This document shows positions 21,601-32,068 of a stretch of DNA of 64,000 nt, in pieces; position 1 is the stretch's first letter; the number at the start of each line of letters is the position of its first letter. A program made the translations under genes and the position numbers. The DNA lies in NCBI GenBank assembly GCA_023374025.1, contig SIJG01000006.1, positions 2,417,102 through 2,481,101 of the forward strand. The letters are read 5' to 3'. Under the pieces are notes generated by a model. It was not told the DNA's origin. It saw nothing but the letters and a program-made list of their open reading frames with translations, and searched no databases. Source of the DNA: Heterodera schachtii (taxonomy: Eukaryota > Nematoda > Chromadorea > Rhabditida > Heteroderidae).

Positions 21601-22899
21601 GAAATTTCTGCAGCCATGGCCAATGATCAACCACTTCAAACGGTTCTTCAATTTTTGAGAAATGGATGGCCAGCAAAAGTCGCCGATTCTGAAATCAGGC
21701 CATATTTTCCAAAAAGGGACAAAATTTTCGAAGTCGACAATTGCCTGCTGTATGAAGACCGAGTGATCATCCCAACATCGCTCCGTAGTCGCATCCTAAA
21801 GGCATTGCACATCGCGCACCCAGGCATTGTGCGCATGAAAGCACTTGCTCGTCGCCACGTATATTGGCCGGGAATGGACTCGGAAATCGAAAAAGTTGTG
21901 AGCACTTGCGAAGAGTGTCAATTGGGTCAGAAAAATCCAACAAAAGCGCCTCTCTCGCCATGGCCAACTACGGACAAAGTATTTCAACGTGTCCACATCG
22001 ATTTTGCAGGTCCCTGCTCAGACGGTCACCAATATTTGATTTTGATTGATTCATTTTCAAAGTGGCCAGAAGTCTACCGAATGAACACAATTTCTGCTTA
22101 TGCCACCGTATTTGTTCTCCGATCAATCATTTATCGGCTCGGAATCCCAGAGGAAATTGTTTCCGACAACGGGACCCAATTTCGATCAGCCGAATTCGCC
22201 ACATTTTGTAAGGAATTTGGCATTAAGCACATCTTCACACCGCCATTTCACCCCCAATCGAATGGCCAAGTGGAACGATTCGTTGACACCTTCAAGCGAT
22301 CGATGAAGAAAATGTCCAAAGGTGGAAAGGATTGGATCGAAAAGATGCTGTTCTCCTACAGAACCACTCCCCACGTTGCCTTAAATGGCTTTTCACCCGA
22401 TCAATTATTTTTCGGCAGAAAATTGCGCACGAAATTGTCGCTCGTTCATCCGAATGGAGAAAAAGCCGAAAATTTTGATCAAAACTCATTCAAAAAGGGG
22501 CAGTCAAAATACACCGACAAAATGGCTCAAAATTTTGATCGGAAGCACGGATCAAAAGTGATCACATTTTCCCCGAACGATCATATCCTCCTGATCAATT
22601 ACCGCAACAATAAGACGGAGTGGCTGCAAGGAAAAATTGTTGAAAGGCTTCACAATTCGCCCACATATCGTGTTTATGTGCCTGTTCTGCGTCGGCTTGT
22701 TCATCGGCACGCGAATCAGCTTAGGCGACGACATCTTTTGGAAGACGAAGCCGAAAAGGAGGCACCTCAAATCGAAGAGCCACCGCCGGTTGTCGAACCG
22801 CCTCATCCGCTCCAACAAAATCAGCCAGCCAATTCACCATTGGTTATCCGCCGATCAACCCGAGTTAAAAAGCCGCGCCAATTTTATTCTCCAGGATGA
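18685..22899 (+). CDS. Element B Gag-Pol polyprotein, intact
   Basis: The frame has 1,404 codons from ATG 18685, the first ATG after the leader that opens a Gag-like sequence; the frame is also open upstream to 18643. Gag has a helical capsid-like region and two CCHC knuckles (CGSCGKSDHWRSDC and CLNCNKKGHISTIC, near residues 275-305). The retropepsin has a normal DTG (NGDTGAQATVI). RT has the YLDD box (FAYLDDGLIATK, near residue 665), RNase H has SADASKDGIG, and integrase has an H-H-C-C finger and IDFAGP, SDNGTQF, NGQVERF blocks. A basic Pro-rich tail ends at 22899. No stops or frameshifts are seen. It replicates via cytoplasmic reverse transcription and integration, as known for Metaviridae. 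Confidence 0.95.
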   Translation: MDAQQLQQLLNALQQMVTNAVPQNATPANLSNANLASSIDARLSAFHYNPEVGTTFECWFKRYGKLIEDDGSTLPEASKVRLLLGKLGEEEYNKYRDTISPTQPDQVNWDETTSHLKSLFAETRSLFVRRYECFKIRQQQGQDVSSLIAQINASCENADLSLTKEQLKCVILIIALNDEHHDLRQKALKMLEDAQKNGTNISLKKIEEELRAIQLVKESALSLVNPPIVTNAINTRPRQWTDPAQRQSGTNQRQHQNANSSGKSTQRGRPTHQCGSCGKSDHWRSDCNFKDATCLNCNKKGHISTICRQKKTKASQNNHRSFHTVKVDTHCLQIGTTQGRWWKLIILINGRQTSMNGDTGAQATVISLQTWRELGEPNLTPSDIDAKNCNDQPFALLGKFQCTVQFADKPPQILIAYVSGEVGHNLLGLPWIEALEIIPRQILFPSSKSADQATKVIDQFTAVKPTPNKSINDVSTLTAALQNDFPEVFEEGLGHCSKAKAHLILQSDAKPVFCRARPIPHGAMEAVNAELDRLLQIGAIKPIDFSHWAAPILAVKKKNGKTRVCIDFSTGLNNALELNRHPLPRPDDIYASLNGAKFFTNLDLRDAYLQMEMDEESKQLCAINTHRGLFQCQRLPFGVKSAPAIFQHLMDQICAGIPGVFAYLDDGLIATKTLDQHITALYTLFGRIKEYGLRIQLDKCKFLQPELLFLGHIVSANGIRPDPSRSDAIRKMPAPIDKSTLRSFLGALNYYGRFVKCMRELRAPLDKLLQKDVVWNWTSEQQNAFEKAKETMTSDLLLTHYDPARPIVVSADASKDGIGATLSHTFPDKKEKVVEHAACTLTAAQQNYSQIEKEALAIVFAVQKFHRMVYGRKFILQTDHKPLLAIFGSKKGIPIYAASRLQRWSMILANYDFEIRYVNTTSFGQADVLSRLIANYSRPEEDILIANICADTDCYINSVFESRMDQLPVTTTEISAAMANDQPLQTVLQFLRNGWPAKVADSEIRPYFPKRDKIFEVDNCLLYEDRVIIPTSLRSRILKALHIAHPGIVRMKALARRHVYWPGMDSEIEKVVSTCEECQLGQKNPTKAPLSPWPTTDKVFQRVHIDFAGPCSDGHQYLILIDSFSKWPEVYRMNTISAYATVFVLRSIIYRLGIPEEIVSDNGTQFRSAEFATFCKEFGIKHIFTPPFHPQSNGQVERFVDTFKRSMKKMSKGGKDWIEKMLFSYRTTPHVALNGFSPDQLFFGRKLRTKLSLVHPNGEKAENFDQNSFKKGQSKYTDKMAQNFDRKHGSKVITFSPNDHILLINYRNNKTEWLQGKIVERLHNSPTYRVYVPVLRRLVHRHANQLRRRHLLEDEAEKEAPQIEEPPPVVEPPHPLQQNQPANSPLVIRRSTRVKKPRQFYSPG

Positions 22900-22943
22900 A
22901 AAATTAGGCTTAAACTTTCGGGTTTCGAATTTAAGAGGGGAGG

Positions 22944-23137
22944 TGTTAGAGAAGGAAGTAATTATTGATTAGGTGTATGACCCCACACCACTTCGCCATC
23001 TTCCCCCTCCCATTCCCCTCATTCAGTTGATTATTGTGCCCACCATTTTGACCTCCCAATTGATTCTCTGCATTTATTTTATTATTTATTTTCTTCGGCA
23101 AATAAACTTTTATAATTTGTTATCTTCGGACATAACA
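22944..23137 (+). repeat. 3' LTR of element B
   Basis: This is the second copy of the 194-bp LTR, directly after a GGGGAGG purine tract and followed by the CTTTT target-site duplication. Confidence 0.95.
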
Positions 23138-23325
23138 CTTTTATTAAAGAATTAGAAAATAAGCAATGTGATTTATGATTAAATGAATATTATTAAAAAG
23201 GGATATTTTAAAGCCAAGTGGGAAAATTGAATTTAAAAAAGAGGAAAATGTGATCGGAATGTGAATAAAAAAATTAACAAGTGAAGGCTTGAGAAGTGGC
23301 GAATGAATTGGCACAAATTGCGGCC

Positions 23326-23801
23326 TCAGACAGAAGTGGCCATCAAATGGGGCTTAAAAAATTTTGGTAAAAAAAAAGAAGGAAGTGCTGGAAAATTTGA
23401 TTGAACTTACAACCGAAATGGAGTTCAAAGAGCGCAAAGCCGCCCGATCACGGGCTCCTTTGCGAGCCGATGTGGTGGTGCCAACCGGGTTATGGCGAGA
23501 CTAATAAAAATATTTATTTTGTGAAAATACAAGGGGGATAACACACCTTCCTGAGCATGCATCGGAAGAAAATGGAGGCGATAAGCCCTAAGGCAAATCC
23601 TCCAAAGAAAATGATCAGAAGACAAATAATGAGCGAGTGCTCACTAAGCGCAACGAAATGCTGGAATGAATTTGGGTTTGTGCCCGGGTTCAAGCACAAA
23701 TCGGGAGCAGTGAAATGGACGGGTGTATAGCATATTTTTGGGAGAGAACACGGCATGGCACACAAATTGTTAGATTTGAATTCCCAAACAATTTGTGACA
23801 T
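23326..23801 (-). CDS. Candidate spliced membrane-protein gene fragment, antisense inside the gag-only element
   Basis: Three minus-strand exons, 23801-23547, 23500-23411 and 23352-23326, join in phase 0 with good splice sites (AAG/GTGTGT, GTT/GTAAGT, ATTAG and TTAAG acceptors) and end at a TGA. The product has a Cys-rich ectodomain-like start (CAMPCSLPKICY), one hydrophobic span (IICLLIIFFGGFALGLIAS) and a short basic tail with RHNPVGTTTSARKGARDRAA. I do not recognise the family. The upstream end is unresolved; ATG at 23801 may be internal. It could be a host gene fragment captured antisense by the element, or an antisense env-like frame. Confidence 0.4.
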
Positions 23802-23859
23802 TTTGGAATGTTTTGAATTAAATATAAATGAAAGAGAAATATATTAAATAAAGAATTCG

Positions 23860-25442
23860 GAATTGATTAAAAGAAATGGCCAAATTAACGGATCCGATGA
23901 GCAAAATGAGCACATTTTTTGGGTTGTCCTATCCCTTTGCACCAACTTTTTCCCTTTTCCATAATTCTCTTCAATTTCCATGTTATTTTGCTTTTCTTTC
24001 ACACTTTCTCCACTGATTTAATATTCGGCGAGCAAATGTTGCTCAATAGGGCGGACCAACAAAAAAGCACAAGTTGGATTTGGCCGAAAATCGACAACAA
24101 ATGGAGACGGCGAAAGAGGAGAGAATTGTCGATTGAAAATAATCAGCAAGAGAGAAATTTTTATGAGTAGATTAATGAAATAAAATGAATATGAATAATT
24201 AAGTGAAAGAGAAATAATGAACAGGAAATTGGATTAATAAATAATTTTGATAATATTAAATATTAATTAATTAATTTTTCAAATTCTTTCGAGATTACGG
24301 TAATTACTTTTGGTAGAAGGGTTCAAAGTACTAACTTTTTTTCTGGTGAAATTTGCCGAAAGTTGGCTTATGATCGGCTGACAGGCGCCGTCAGCTGATC
24401 AAAGGGGCCGATTGGGCGTAAAAAAGGGGGATGATCGGAACGTTATGAACGAACATTAATTAAAGAAAGTAGAAACAAAAATCCTAGGAAAAAGGCAAAG
24501 AAATCACGCGAAAAAAAGCGATTAAGCTGCTACCAATGGATAAAGTCGACGATAACAAAGCAATTAATTAAAAGCCGGCCGGCCAACTCAAACAAAAGTT
24601 TGAAGTAAATAAAAAAAAGAGGGAAAAAGCAGCAACAATTGGAAAAGCCGTTCATTCGTACTTTTGCTCTAGGCATTCATTTCACCAAATCAGATTAAAC
24701 CTTAATTCTTTTTCCTCATAATAAAATAAAATTAATTCAAAATAAATTTTAATAGAATTTATATTACGGTAGTCTTAACTAAAATAATAATTTAATAAAT
24801 TCAGCCAAATAATAATAAGCTAAAGCAATTCTATTTCCCGAACGAGGTGAACGACTGAAGTAAGCGCCAAATTCAATTCGAAAAGCGCAAAAAAAGCCTA
24901 TAATAATAAATAAATGAATAAAAAGGGTTAAACAAAGTGATAATTCTCTGTTAATGGTTAATTATTGAACAGAATCAGCACAACAAATTGGTGGTGTCAA
25001 AAGCAGAGCACTTAAAGTTGTTGGAATCTTTGGGGACCAACGGAAGTGAAACGAACGGACCGAAACCAAGCCAAATTGGTGTTGTCATCTGTGCATTGGA
25101 AAAGTGCCGAGACTGTGAAATCGGTTGGTCTTGATTTTCGAAATTTTTGAATGTAAATAAAATAAATATCGGAAAATCTGAAAATCAAATAAGATTAAAG
25201 AATAAAGCAAAAGTAAATAAAATAAAAATAGAATTAGACAACAAAATACAAATAATAATAAATAAGTAAAATAAAATAATTAAAACCTAAATAAATAATT
25301 CAAAATTAAAAAGTCAAATATCCCGGATTATTTAACTAAAAGATTTGTTGAAAAAAGTGAAGGTGATAAGGAAAGGGAAAGAAGGCAACAAGAAAGAGAA
25401 AGAAAGAAAAAAGGTCAAGAAATACAAAAATTAAATCGGAAA
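23860..25442 (+). other. Leader region of the gag-only element
   Basis: This is about 1.6 kb of AT-rich, A-rich sequence with no convincing coding frame. A strong stem-loop lies at about 24371-24400 (GATCGGCTGAC ... GTCAGCTGATC around GGCGCC). Its position upstream of gag would suit an RNA dimerisation or packaging element, which is inference. A-rich AAATAAAATAA tracts fill 25140-25330. Confidence 0.4.
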
Positions 25443-27206
25443 ATGGCCGATGATGATTTGGAAATTAAATTTGAGAATCTTCAGGGGAAAGTTAGGGACT
25501 TGGAAGATAAATTAATGGGCCATAAAATAATAAATGTACCATCGGGGATTAAAATGCCAAAATTTGACGGGAACGGTGACTTTTATAAATTCCTGAGGGA
25601 ATTTAATATGTATGCCACTACGGCGGGATGGCATCCGCCGGAATGTGTGCGATTATTTCCTCTCTTCCTAGAAGGGGAAGCAAAGGAAATATACCAGAAC
25701 ATTCCAGGGGATGAAAAAAAGAATTGGCGGAATTTAACTGACAAAATGGCAGATCAGACAAAGCGTCTAGACGGAACAATGTGGGCACGCCGAATGTTGG
25801 CAAAAATAAAAATGGGAAAAGAAACGGTAACAGAATTTGCAAATAAAGTGCGGGAGTTGGTAGAGCAGGCATCTCCGGATCCTGACTACACAAACGATGC
25901 TCGTGAGAATGAGAGCATCCACTACTTTTTAAGTGGGCTCCCGACAAATTTAAAACGAAAATTGTTTTTCATGGAAAAACCAGACACTCTTGTCGAAGCG
26001 ATAGCTCAAACAAAAAAGGTACAACAAGTCAGAGAAGAGTTGGAAAATGACGAAAAAGGGGATGAATTGAGAAATCAAATTGCCGAGCTCAAAGAGCAAG
26101 TCAATGCAATTGAAATTAATAATAAACCGAATAATGAAACAAACGGGGGCAGACAATTTATGAATTCGAATTGGAGGCGGAAAAGAGAAGAACAGAGAGA
26201 AATGAGAGAAGACAGATCGATGAGATAGTATTAGATGTGGAGGAAGAAGAAGAGGAGGAAGAGGAAGAAGAAGAAGTGGCCAAACAGGCAAAAAGGGGCC
26301 GCCTGGACCCATTGGAAACAAAAAAAATGGTGGAAAAAACGATCAATGAAAAATGGGAAGGCCAAGAGCTGGTCACAATTGACCCACGGGCGGCAGGCTT
26401 TAAAGAGGCCCCCAAGGGAACTGACAGCCGGGGATGGGAAGACGCAATCAGGCTGCAAATGAGAGGGGAAAGAGAAAAAGGATGGAGAGAATTTTTGTCG
26501 ACGAAAACGTCGCTGGATCAAATGAAGGAAGACAGATTGAATGCGATGGGAAGAGCGGGATTGACCCAGAGTGGTCGAAGAATGGCAGAAAATAGTGTAA
26601 AGAGTGCAGAGAAAAGCATAATGGAAACTGAATGCATTCTGCCAGAGGGGAAAGGAAGACAAACAAAACCGTGGAACGAATTGGAAATGCAACGGGAAAG
26701 CACCGAAGAAATGGAAAGAAGAAGAAAATTCGCAGTTCGGACCCCGCCAAACACGGAACCTTTTGCGAATTCCGGGTGGGGAGAAATGTCAAATTACGAA
26801 GGAACCGAAAAAATATTGGAAAATCGGGGAAATGCAAAAGAAGTTGAACGAAGTGAATAACGAATTAAATTGGTTGGCAAAAGATGTGCAAGAGCTTAGC
26901 CAAAATAAAGGAAATGAGACAAAAAAGGGGGAAAATGGCCAGCAGAACAATTGGGAAAAAGGCAACACAAACATGCCTTTCTGGAGACAACACGACGACA
27001 ATCGTTTCCGTGGTCGTGGCACTGGCGCAAATCGCGGGCGCGGACGACAACGCCCATTTCAATATGGGTGGCGAGGATCAGCAGACGGCGGATGGAAAAG
27101 AAACGAGCAGCAGCAGCAACACAATGACGAGGCATGCAGCAGCAGTGTCACCACAACTCGCTACACCGGAGAGGAATTCACAAGAATGGCAGGATATCGT
27201 GATTAA
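25443..27206 (+). pseudogene. Gag of the non-autonomous LTR element, frame-disrupted
   Basis: The first frame (25443-26228) encodes 261 residues of Retrotrans_gag type. It has a coiled start, KMPKFDGNGDFYKFLREFN, EGEAKEIYQN and a SIHYFLSGLP stretch. A second frame (to 26860) continues with a run of Glu codons and Lys/Glu-rich coils. A third (to 27206), back in the first phase, ends with FRGRGTGANRGRGRQRP, an RG-rich nucleic-acid-binding tail instead of a zinc knuckle. Two frame changes, near 26171-26228 and 26763-26860, are needed to read all three. No protease, RT or integrase follows, so the element depended on another for replication. Confidence 0.6.
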
Positions 27207-27638
27207 GAAAAACAATTTTCCAATAACGCTTATATAGTAGGGAAGACGGTTAAAAAAAAAAAAAAATAAAATAAATAAAAAAAAAAAAAATTAATTAATA
27301 ATAAAATTAACAATTTTTTTTTTCATTATTTCATTACTCTACCAATTAATTAAACCGTCATCTCTAATAGGCAAATCGATCAAATATTTTTTTTAGTAAT
27401 TTTGACCGCGGACGGTCAATTTTGGGACCCGTGATGACGTAGCTCATTATTTTGTGTTTACCGTAGACCCTTTACTAAGTACAGTATGCCTAATATCCCA
27501 TTAGCCGATCATGTATGCTCCGCCCACTTTAAGTCTTTAGCTGCCCTCCAGCACATTGTACTATTCACTCTTTCGGGAGGGGGAATTGGCTAATCCCGAA
27601 CTCTTCCAATTCCCCCTCTCCCCCAATTTGCCCCGGAC

Positions 27639-27792
27639 GAATCGGTTCACCCTTCCCCAACTAATCACATATATTACACATTACATATTTTGTATTGATC
27701 AACCTTCGGAATAAAGGATATTATTCCATTCCACCCGTGTAATTATGGGGATGGGCTAAGCAACGTATGCCAAAGGGCAGCCGACATATTCA
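27639..27792 (+). repeat. 3' LTR (end portion) of the gag-only element
   Basis: This is the 154-bp counterpart of 18088-18239. The LTR probably begins further upstream, after the purine tract GGGAGGGGGAA near 27577. Gene A coding sequence (exon 13) starts on the very next base. Confidence 0.7.
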
Positions 27793-27868
27793 GTCCCACC
27801 ACCTGGACGAGTAGACAATATTACAGGAATGGACTGGAGTTTTGAGGCACTGAATTTGTTCAAAAATG
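27793..27868 (+). pseudogene. Gene A exon 13 (GT14)
   Basis: Directly after the LTR the frame reads VPPPGRVDNITGMDWS-FEALNLFKN and ends at the donor AATG/GTACAT, phase 1. The W-S-F-x-A-L-x-L-F segment matches the GT14 region before the LxKG motif, and the next exon (32928) starts in phase 1. The beginning of the exon is lost at the element junction. Confidence 0.65.
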
Positions 27869-27875
27869 GTACATA

Positions 27876-28256
27876 AATTCTTAAGAATACAATGCTTTTT
27901 TAATTTTCATTTAGCCTAATTTTATCAATTGGTCAGATTTAGGATAAAAGAAAAATTTCATTTGGTAGAGATGCAAAAATTTAGAAATTATCTATTTTCT
28001 TTCAAACAACTATTTCGTGGGGGATGTGGATTCCGTCTCTGGTACTCTCATTTTTGGGGGGGGGGCAGATTTAAATACATATTTAACAACGGTTCTATGG
28101 GCATAGCTGGCATTTGTGCGCGAAATTTTCGCGCCCAAACTACGCACCGGGGCGGTTAACTACTAATGAGCCATTGAAAAAATTTCTTAAAATGCATCTG
28201 ACCAGGGATTGCACTGAATTCCGATTACGAAAATTTTGATAAAAAGCTGTAAATTT
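27876..28256. repeat. 381-bp direct repeat, left copy
   Basis: The copy runs from AATTCTTAAGAATAC to GCTGTAAATTT and is nearly identical to 32187-32570. The two copies exactly flank the LINE. Only the right copy continues into the rest of a CAGGGAT-type inverted-repeat element (32517-32679), so the pair looks like an unusually long target-site duplication. Confidence 0.85.
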
Positions 28257-28538
28257 ATTAATTTATTTATGCAAAAAAGAAAAAAGTCCACAAAAGGGAG
28301 TAATCCACTTACTCTGCGGACATGTCATAGATTTTAAATCGTCCTCGAGTAATATGGATTAAAAATTAAACAAAAAAAGAAATCACAACAAAATTAAATA
28401 TAAGAATGAGGTCAATGATCAATAAAACCAAATCACTATATAAAATATATAATATCTTTAATTAAAGAGATAATTCACTTTTCCGCTCATTTTATACGTT
28501 AAGGAGTTTAATTTTTGTTTTAAATTGATTTAAAGAAT

Positions 28539-29840
28539 TTATTTTAATGATTTCTTTATCCAGCTGATTCCACAATTTTGTAGCCCTCCCCGCAAAGGGA
28601 ATAAATTTTTGCATAATTTATATTTTGTGTTAAACCTATAAAAGGGGACATTAAAGCGTTCAGAAGGTTTGAAAATTTTTAATATATCTAGATCTGTTCG
28701 ACCATAAACAATTTTATGCGCCATGAACAGGTCAAATAGCTTTCGCCTTTTCTCAAGTGTTGGCAGTTGTAGGTATTCTAATCGTTTCGAGTATGGAATT
28801 GGCGGAAGGCTGCATTTAAAAAACAACCTTTTGGTGAAATATTTTTGACACTTTTCGATTTTTTTAATATTTTTTTGAAGAGACGGATTCCAAACCTCCG
28901 GAGCGTATTCCAATAAAGGCCTAATATAAGTTTTATATAACGTAATCTAAATCTTAGATGATTTGGATTTAATTATTCGGAACAAGGAACGCATACGTAA
29001 ATACGCATTCCTTGTTATATGATTAACATGATCGGAAGATTGTAATTTGTTATCAATGTTTACTCCTAAATCCCTAATTATATCCACAGCATTTATTGTA
29101 TTCCCATCAAATTTATAAGTTTCTTTTGGGTTTTTTGAACCCAAATAAAGTACAAAAGTTTTTTGAATTGAAACTTTTATTTTCCATTTATTTGCCCATT
29201 CGAATAAATTATGCAATGCTTTATGCATAATTTCCGTTTCTGTTCTTGCTTTATAACAAATATAGATTTTAACATCATCAGCATATAATTTAATATTCAC
29301 TCCTGATGGTATGACATCAGGAAGGTCGTTAATATATATAATGAATAATAAAGGACCCAAGACAGAGCCTTGGGGGACGCCAGAGCCAACTTTTTTAATA
29401 GAGGATAAAGAATCCCCTATTTTAACGCGAAAAGTCCTGTTCATTAAAAATGCTTTTATCCAATTCAGCAATTAACCCCGTATACCAATTTTTTCCAATT
29501 TATATAAAAGCAAATTATGAGGTACCGAGTCAAATGCTTTTTGAAAGTCAATATAAATACAGTCAACTTTTTTTCCATTAATAATTGCTTCATACCAATC
29601 TTCGACAACTGTTATTAATTGATTTGTTGTTGACCTATTTCTAATAAAACCAAATTGGGACTCTGAAATTTTATTATTTTTTAATAGAAAATTGTAAATA
29701 TTTTTGCTGAGAATTCTTTCCATAACTCTGCATAGTGAGCAGGTTAAAGAAATAGGTCTATAATTTTCAGGATTGAATTTATCCCCCTTTTTAAAAAGAG
29801 GAGACAATTGATTCCTTCCAAATGTTTGGAAGAGAACCAC
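28539..29840 (-). pseudogene. LINE reverse transcriptase
   Basis: The RT blocks are in order: LFKKGDKFNPENYRPISL, SQFGFIRNRSTTNQL, YIDFQKAFDSVPHN, SGVPQGSVLGPLLF, and YADDVKIY with the catalytic Asp pair. A thumb/C-terminal part follows, with EYAPEVWNPS and a Leu-rich PTLEKRRKLFDLF. Single stop codons interrupt at about 29472 and 28944; the frame is otherwise preserved across them. Upstream, 29840-30238 still reads as linker sequence with lesions. Confidence 0.85.
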
Positions 29841-30237
29841 TGTCTAATGATAGTCTAAACAACTCAGTAATAATAGTTGCCAATGAAAAATGGCAATTTT
29901 TTAGGACTTTATAAGAAATGTTATCCGGAGAAGTTCCATTTTTATTTGGCAATTTTCTTAACAGTGTTTGAGTCCAATGATGTTAAAATTTATGTCCGAT
30001 ATAAAGCATTGATTATTACCATAGGAGTTGTCCAAACTTAAATCGTTTAGGACAACTTCGGAGTTATTAAATGAATTTGCAAATAAAATGGCAAATAATT
30101 CCGATTTCTCTTCACTTTCATGATAGCATTTATTTTCAAAAACTAAATTTGGTATTTCAAAGGGATTGACATTGTGTTTTTGAATGTATTTAAAAATTGA
30201 ATTTTTTCCCTTTGAAATAGCCTTATGTTCAATTAAA

Positions 30238-31290
30238 TTATGTATTTTTTTGGTTTGGATTTTTTATATGTAAAGTAATGCTATCATAAAGTGCTTTTTT
30301 TGTTGGATCAATTTTACACTGTCTATATAATTTTGCCTTTTCTTTAATGGATGCCAATAAATGTTGTGGATATTTTGGAGCTAAATCTTTTTTTAGTAAT
30401 TTTTTTACTGGAATACACTCATTCAAGGCATTCAACAAGGCGCTATTGAAGGCACAGCATTTTTCATTTATACTAAAGTGTGAAAGAGAAAGAGAACTTA
30501 ATCTAGCAGAAATTATAGCATTTAAATGTGATACATTAGACGGAGTAAACCGTCTTAGGCAAATTTCTTTAGGCTTTGCTCTTATTTTTGGAACACTCAG
30601 CACAAAAAGCTGTGCTAAATGATCTGATGAAAATATGCCACCTTCAACAGTACAATGTTTTACAATTTTATCATTTGCTGATAAGATCAAATCCAACCAT
30701 GATTTACCCCTAGTGGGCTCATTCGTGGCATTTATAAATGTAAATTTATTAAAAAAGTCGCAAAATATTTCACCAATATGATTTATAGCGTGTGGTTGGC
30801 CTTGCCTCCATACCAATTCTCGATTTGACAAATTTAGATCTCCTAAGATTATATAATTTTCACACCAAAATGTTTGTATAAATTTAAAAAGTTCTTTTGT
30901 TTGTTTTAAAGTGGTTTTGGGAGGCCGGTAAATCAATGCAAATCTTATTGATTTCAGATTTTGTAATTGAATAATTAAAATTTCACAATTAAATTTTGTA
31001 CCAGAAAATTTTACAAAAAAGGCTATCTCATTTTTGATTAAAATACCACAACCACCTCCACGTGAACTGTTTTCGGATTTTCTTGATGCAAAAATATAAT
31101 TATAATTCTCCTTAATCCATGGACTAAGAGGAATTCCCTCATTGTCTTTTGTCCATGTCTCTGTCAGTAATAATATGCTAATTTTTTTTTATTTATTAAA
31201 GCCAGTGAAATTTCATCAGTTTTGTTCATTATAGAGCGAATATTAGTTAAGCAACAGATAAAACCTTCTAAAGAATTAATATCCCCTTTG
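30238..31290 (-). pseudogene. LINE AP-like endonuclease
   Basis: The start (CLTNIRSIMNKTDEI, about 31270) is separated by an A-run frameshift near 31185 from LLLTETWTKDN, the catalytic Glu block. Then follow SSRGGGCGILIK, IYRPPK, IILGDLNL (catalytic Asp/Asn) and SSDHLAQLF (the terminal SDH). These are the ordered blocks of APE endonucleases that nick target DNA for target-primed reverse transcription. Confidence 0.85.
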
Positions 31291-31411
31291 TTTAGTGGTA
31301 GTGAATTAGAATTATTTATATTTTGGTAAGAATTTTCTTCTTCCGACCGGAAAGTGTAATCTACTCTTTTTGTAAAAGTGTTTTGTTTTTTTTTGTGATT
31401 TGGTGTAAAAT

Positions 31412-32068
31412 TTAAAAATTTGATTCACGAATTGTCTGACTCCGGAAGATGTGCACTTCGTCTCTCAAAATAACGTTCCCAGCATACACAATCCAATCTT
31501 GCCCATCTTTCTGTCGTTTTTCAACGCATTGCAAATGCAGGCGACGGCGTTCCTCCAATTGTGCCTTTGTCAGCGATTCACGGAGACGGACATGGTGCAG
31601 AGACGAATCAGCAGCCCGAATGGTGTTTTGTTTTTTTTGCCATGCAGCGAGAGCCTGTTTTTGGAAGCCACGGGAAGGCAAGAGAATTTTCAATGGGCGA
31701 GGACTTTTTTGGGCTGGGTTAAAGGAACGACCCATGCGATAGGCAATGGTACCGCATTCGATCCCCAGCGAATCGAATAAGCAATTGATTTTTGACCGGT
31801 CCATCTCTGCCCGCTTTGCTGGTGAACTGTCGTTGTGCTCTGGCATGCCAATAATGACGACACTTCTCTGTCTTTCCAATTCCTCCGCTGAAATTGGCAT
31901 GCCTTCAGTGGAGAGAGCAGTGGAGCGGAGTTGGGAAATCGATCCATTAAGCAGGTCAATTTGAGAGGACAAAGTGGTAATTAGGGTATTAAAAATTGGC
32001 ATTTGGTCGGAGGTAAAAGAGGTCTGGAGTTGTTTCAATGCTTCCACTGTAGTCTTGACAAAAGTCAT
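31412..32068 (-). CDS. LINE ORF1 protein
   Basis: The frame has 218 codons. An N-terminal helical segment is followed by RSVVIIGMPE, NCLFDSLGIECGTIAYRMGR and RPLKILLPSRGFQKQALAA, an RRM-like fold typical of LINE ORF1 RNA-binding proteins, then a basic helix (KAQLEERRRLHLQCVEKRQ). The frame is intact here, unlike ORF2. It would coat the element RNA. Start ATG 32068 is tentative. Confidence 0.65.
   Translation of the reverse strand: MTFVKTTVEALKQLQTSFTSDQMPIFNTLITTLSSQIDLLNGSISQLRSTALSTEGMPISAEELERQRSVVIIGMPEHNDSSPAKRAEMDRSKINCLFDSLGIECGTIAYRMGRSFNPAQKSPRPLKILLPSRGFQKQALAAWQKKQNTIRAADSSLHHVRLRESLTKAQLEERRRLHLQCVEKRQKDGQDWIVYAGNVILRDEVHIFRSQTIRESNF

Larger units (their letters stand above)
18302..23137 (+). 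mobile_element. Intact Ty3-like LTR retrotransposon (element B)
   Basis: LTRs of 194 bp at 18302-18495 and 22944-23137 appear identical (TGTTAGAG ... CATAACA). The target-site duplication is CTTTT at 18297-18301 and 23138-23142. A TGGCGCAGTC primer-binding region lies near 18501 and a purine tract AAGAGGGGAGG directly before the 3' LTR. One uninterrupted Gag-Pol frame fills the interior. All hallmarks of a recently active autonomous element are present. It inserted into the leader of the gag-only element. Confidence 0.95.
18088..27792 (+). mobile_element. Gag-only LTR retrotransposon interrupting gene A (outer element)
   Basis: Nearly identical terminal repeats lie at 18088-18239 and 27639-27792; both end CATATTCA. 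The first is followed by TGGAGGTCCCGCC, a plausible primer-binding site. The interior carries leader sequence, gag-like frames at 25443-27206 and no polymerase. The repeats align over only about 152 bp. A purine tract near 27577 suggests the 3' LTR starts earlier, so the 5' copy is probably truncated. An intact Ty3-like element (18302-23137) is nested inside. GT14 exons abut both ends directly, so insertion was accompanied by loss of GT14 sequence. Confidence 0.6.
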
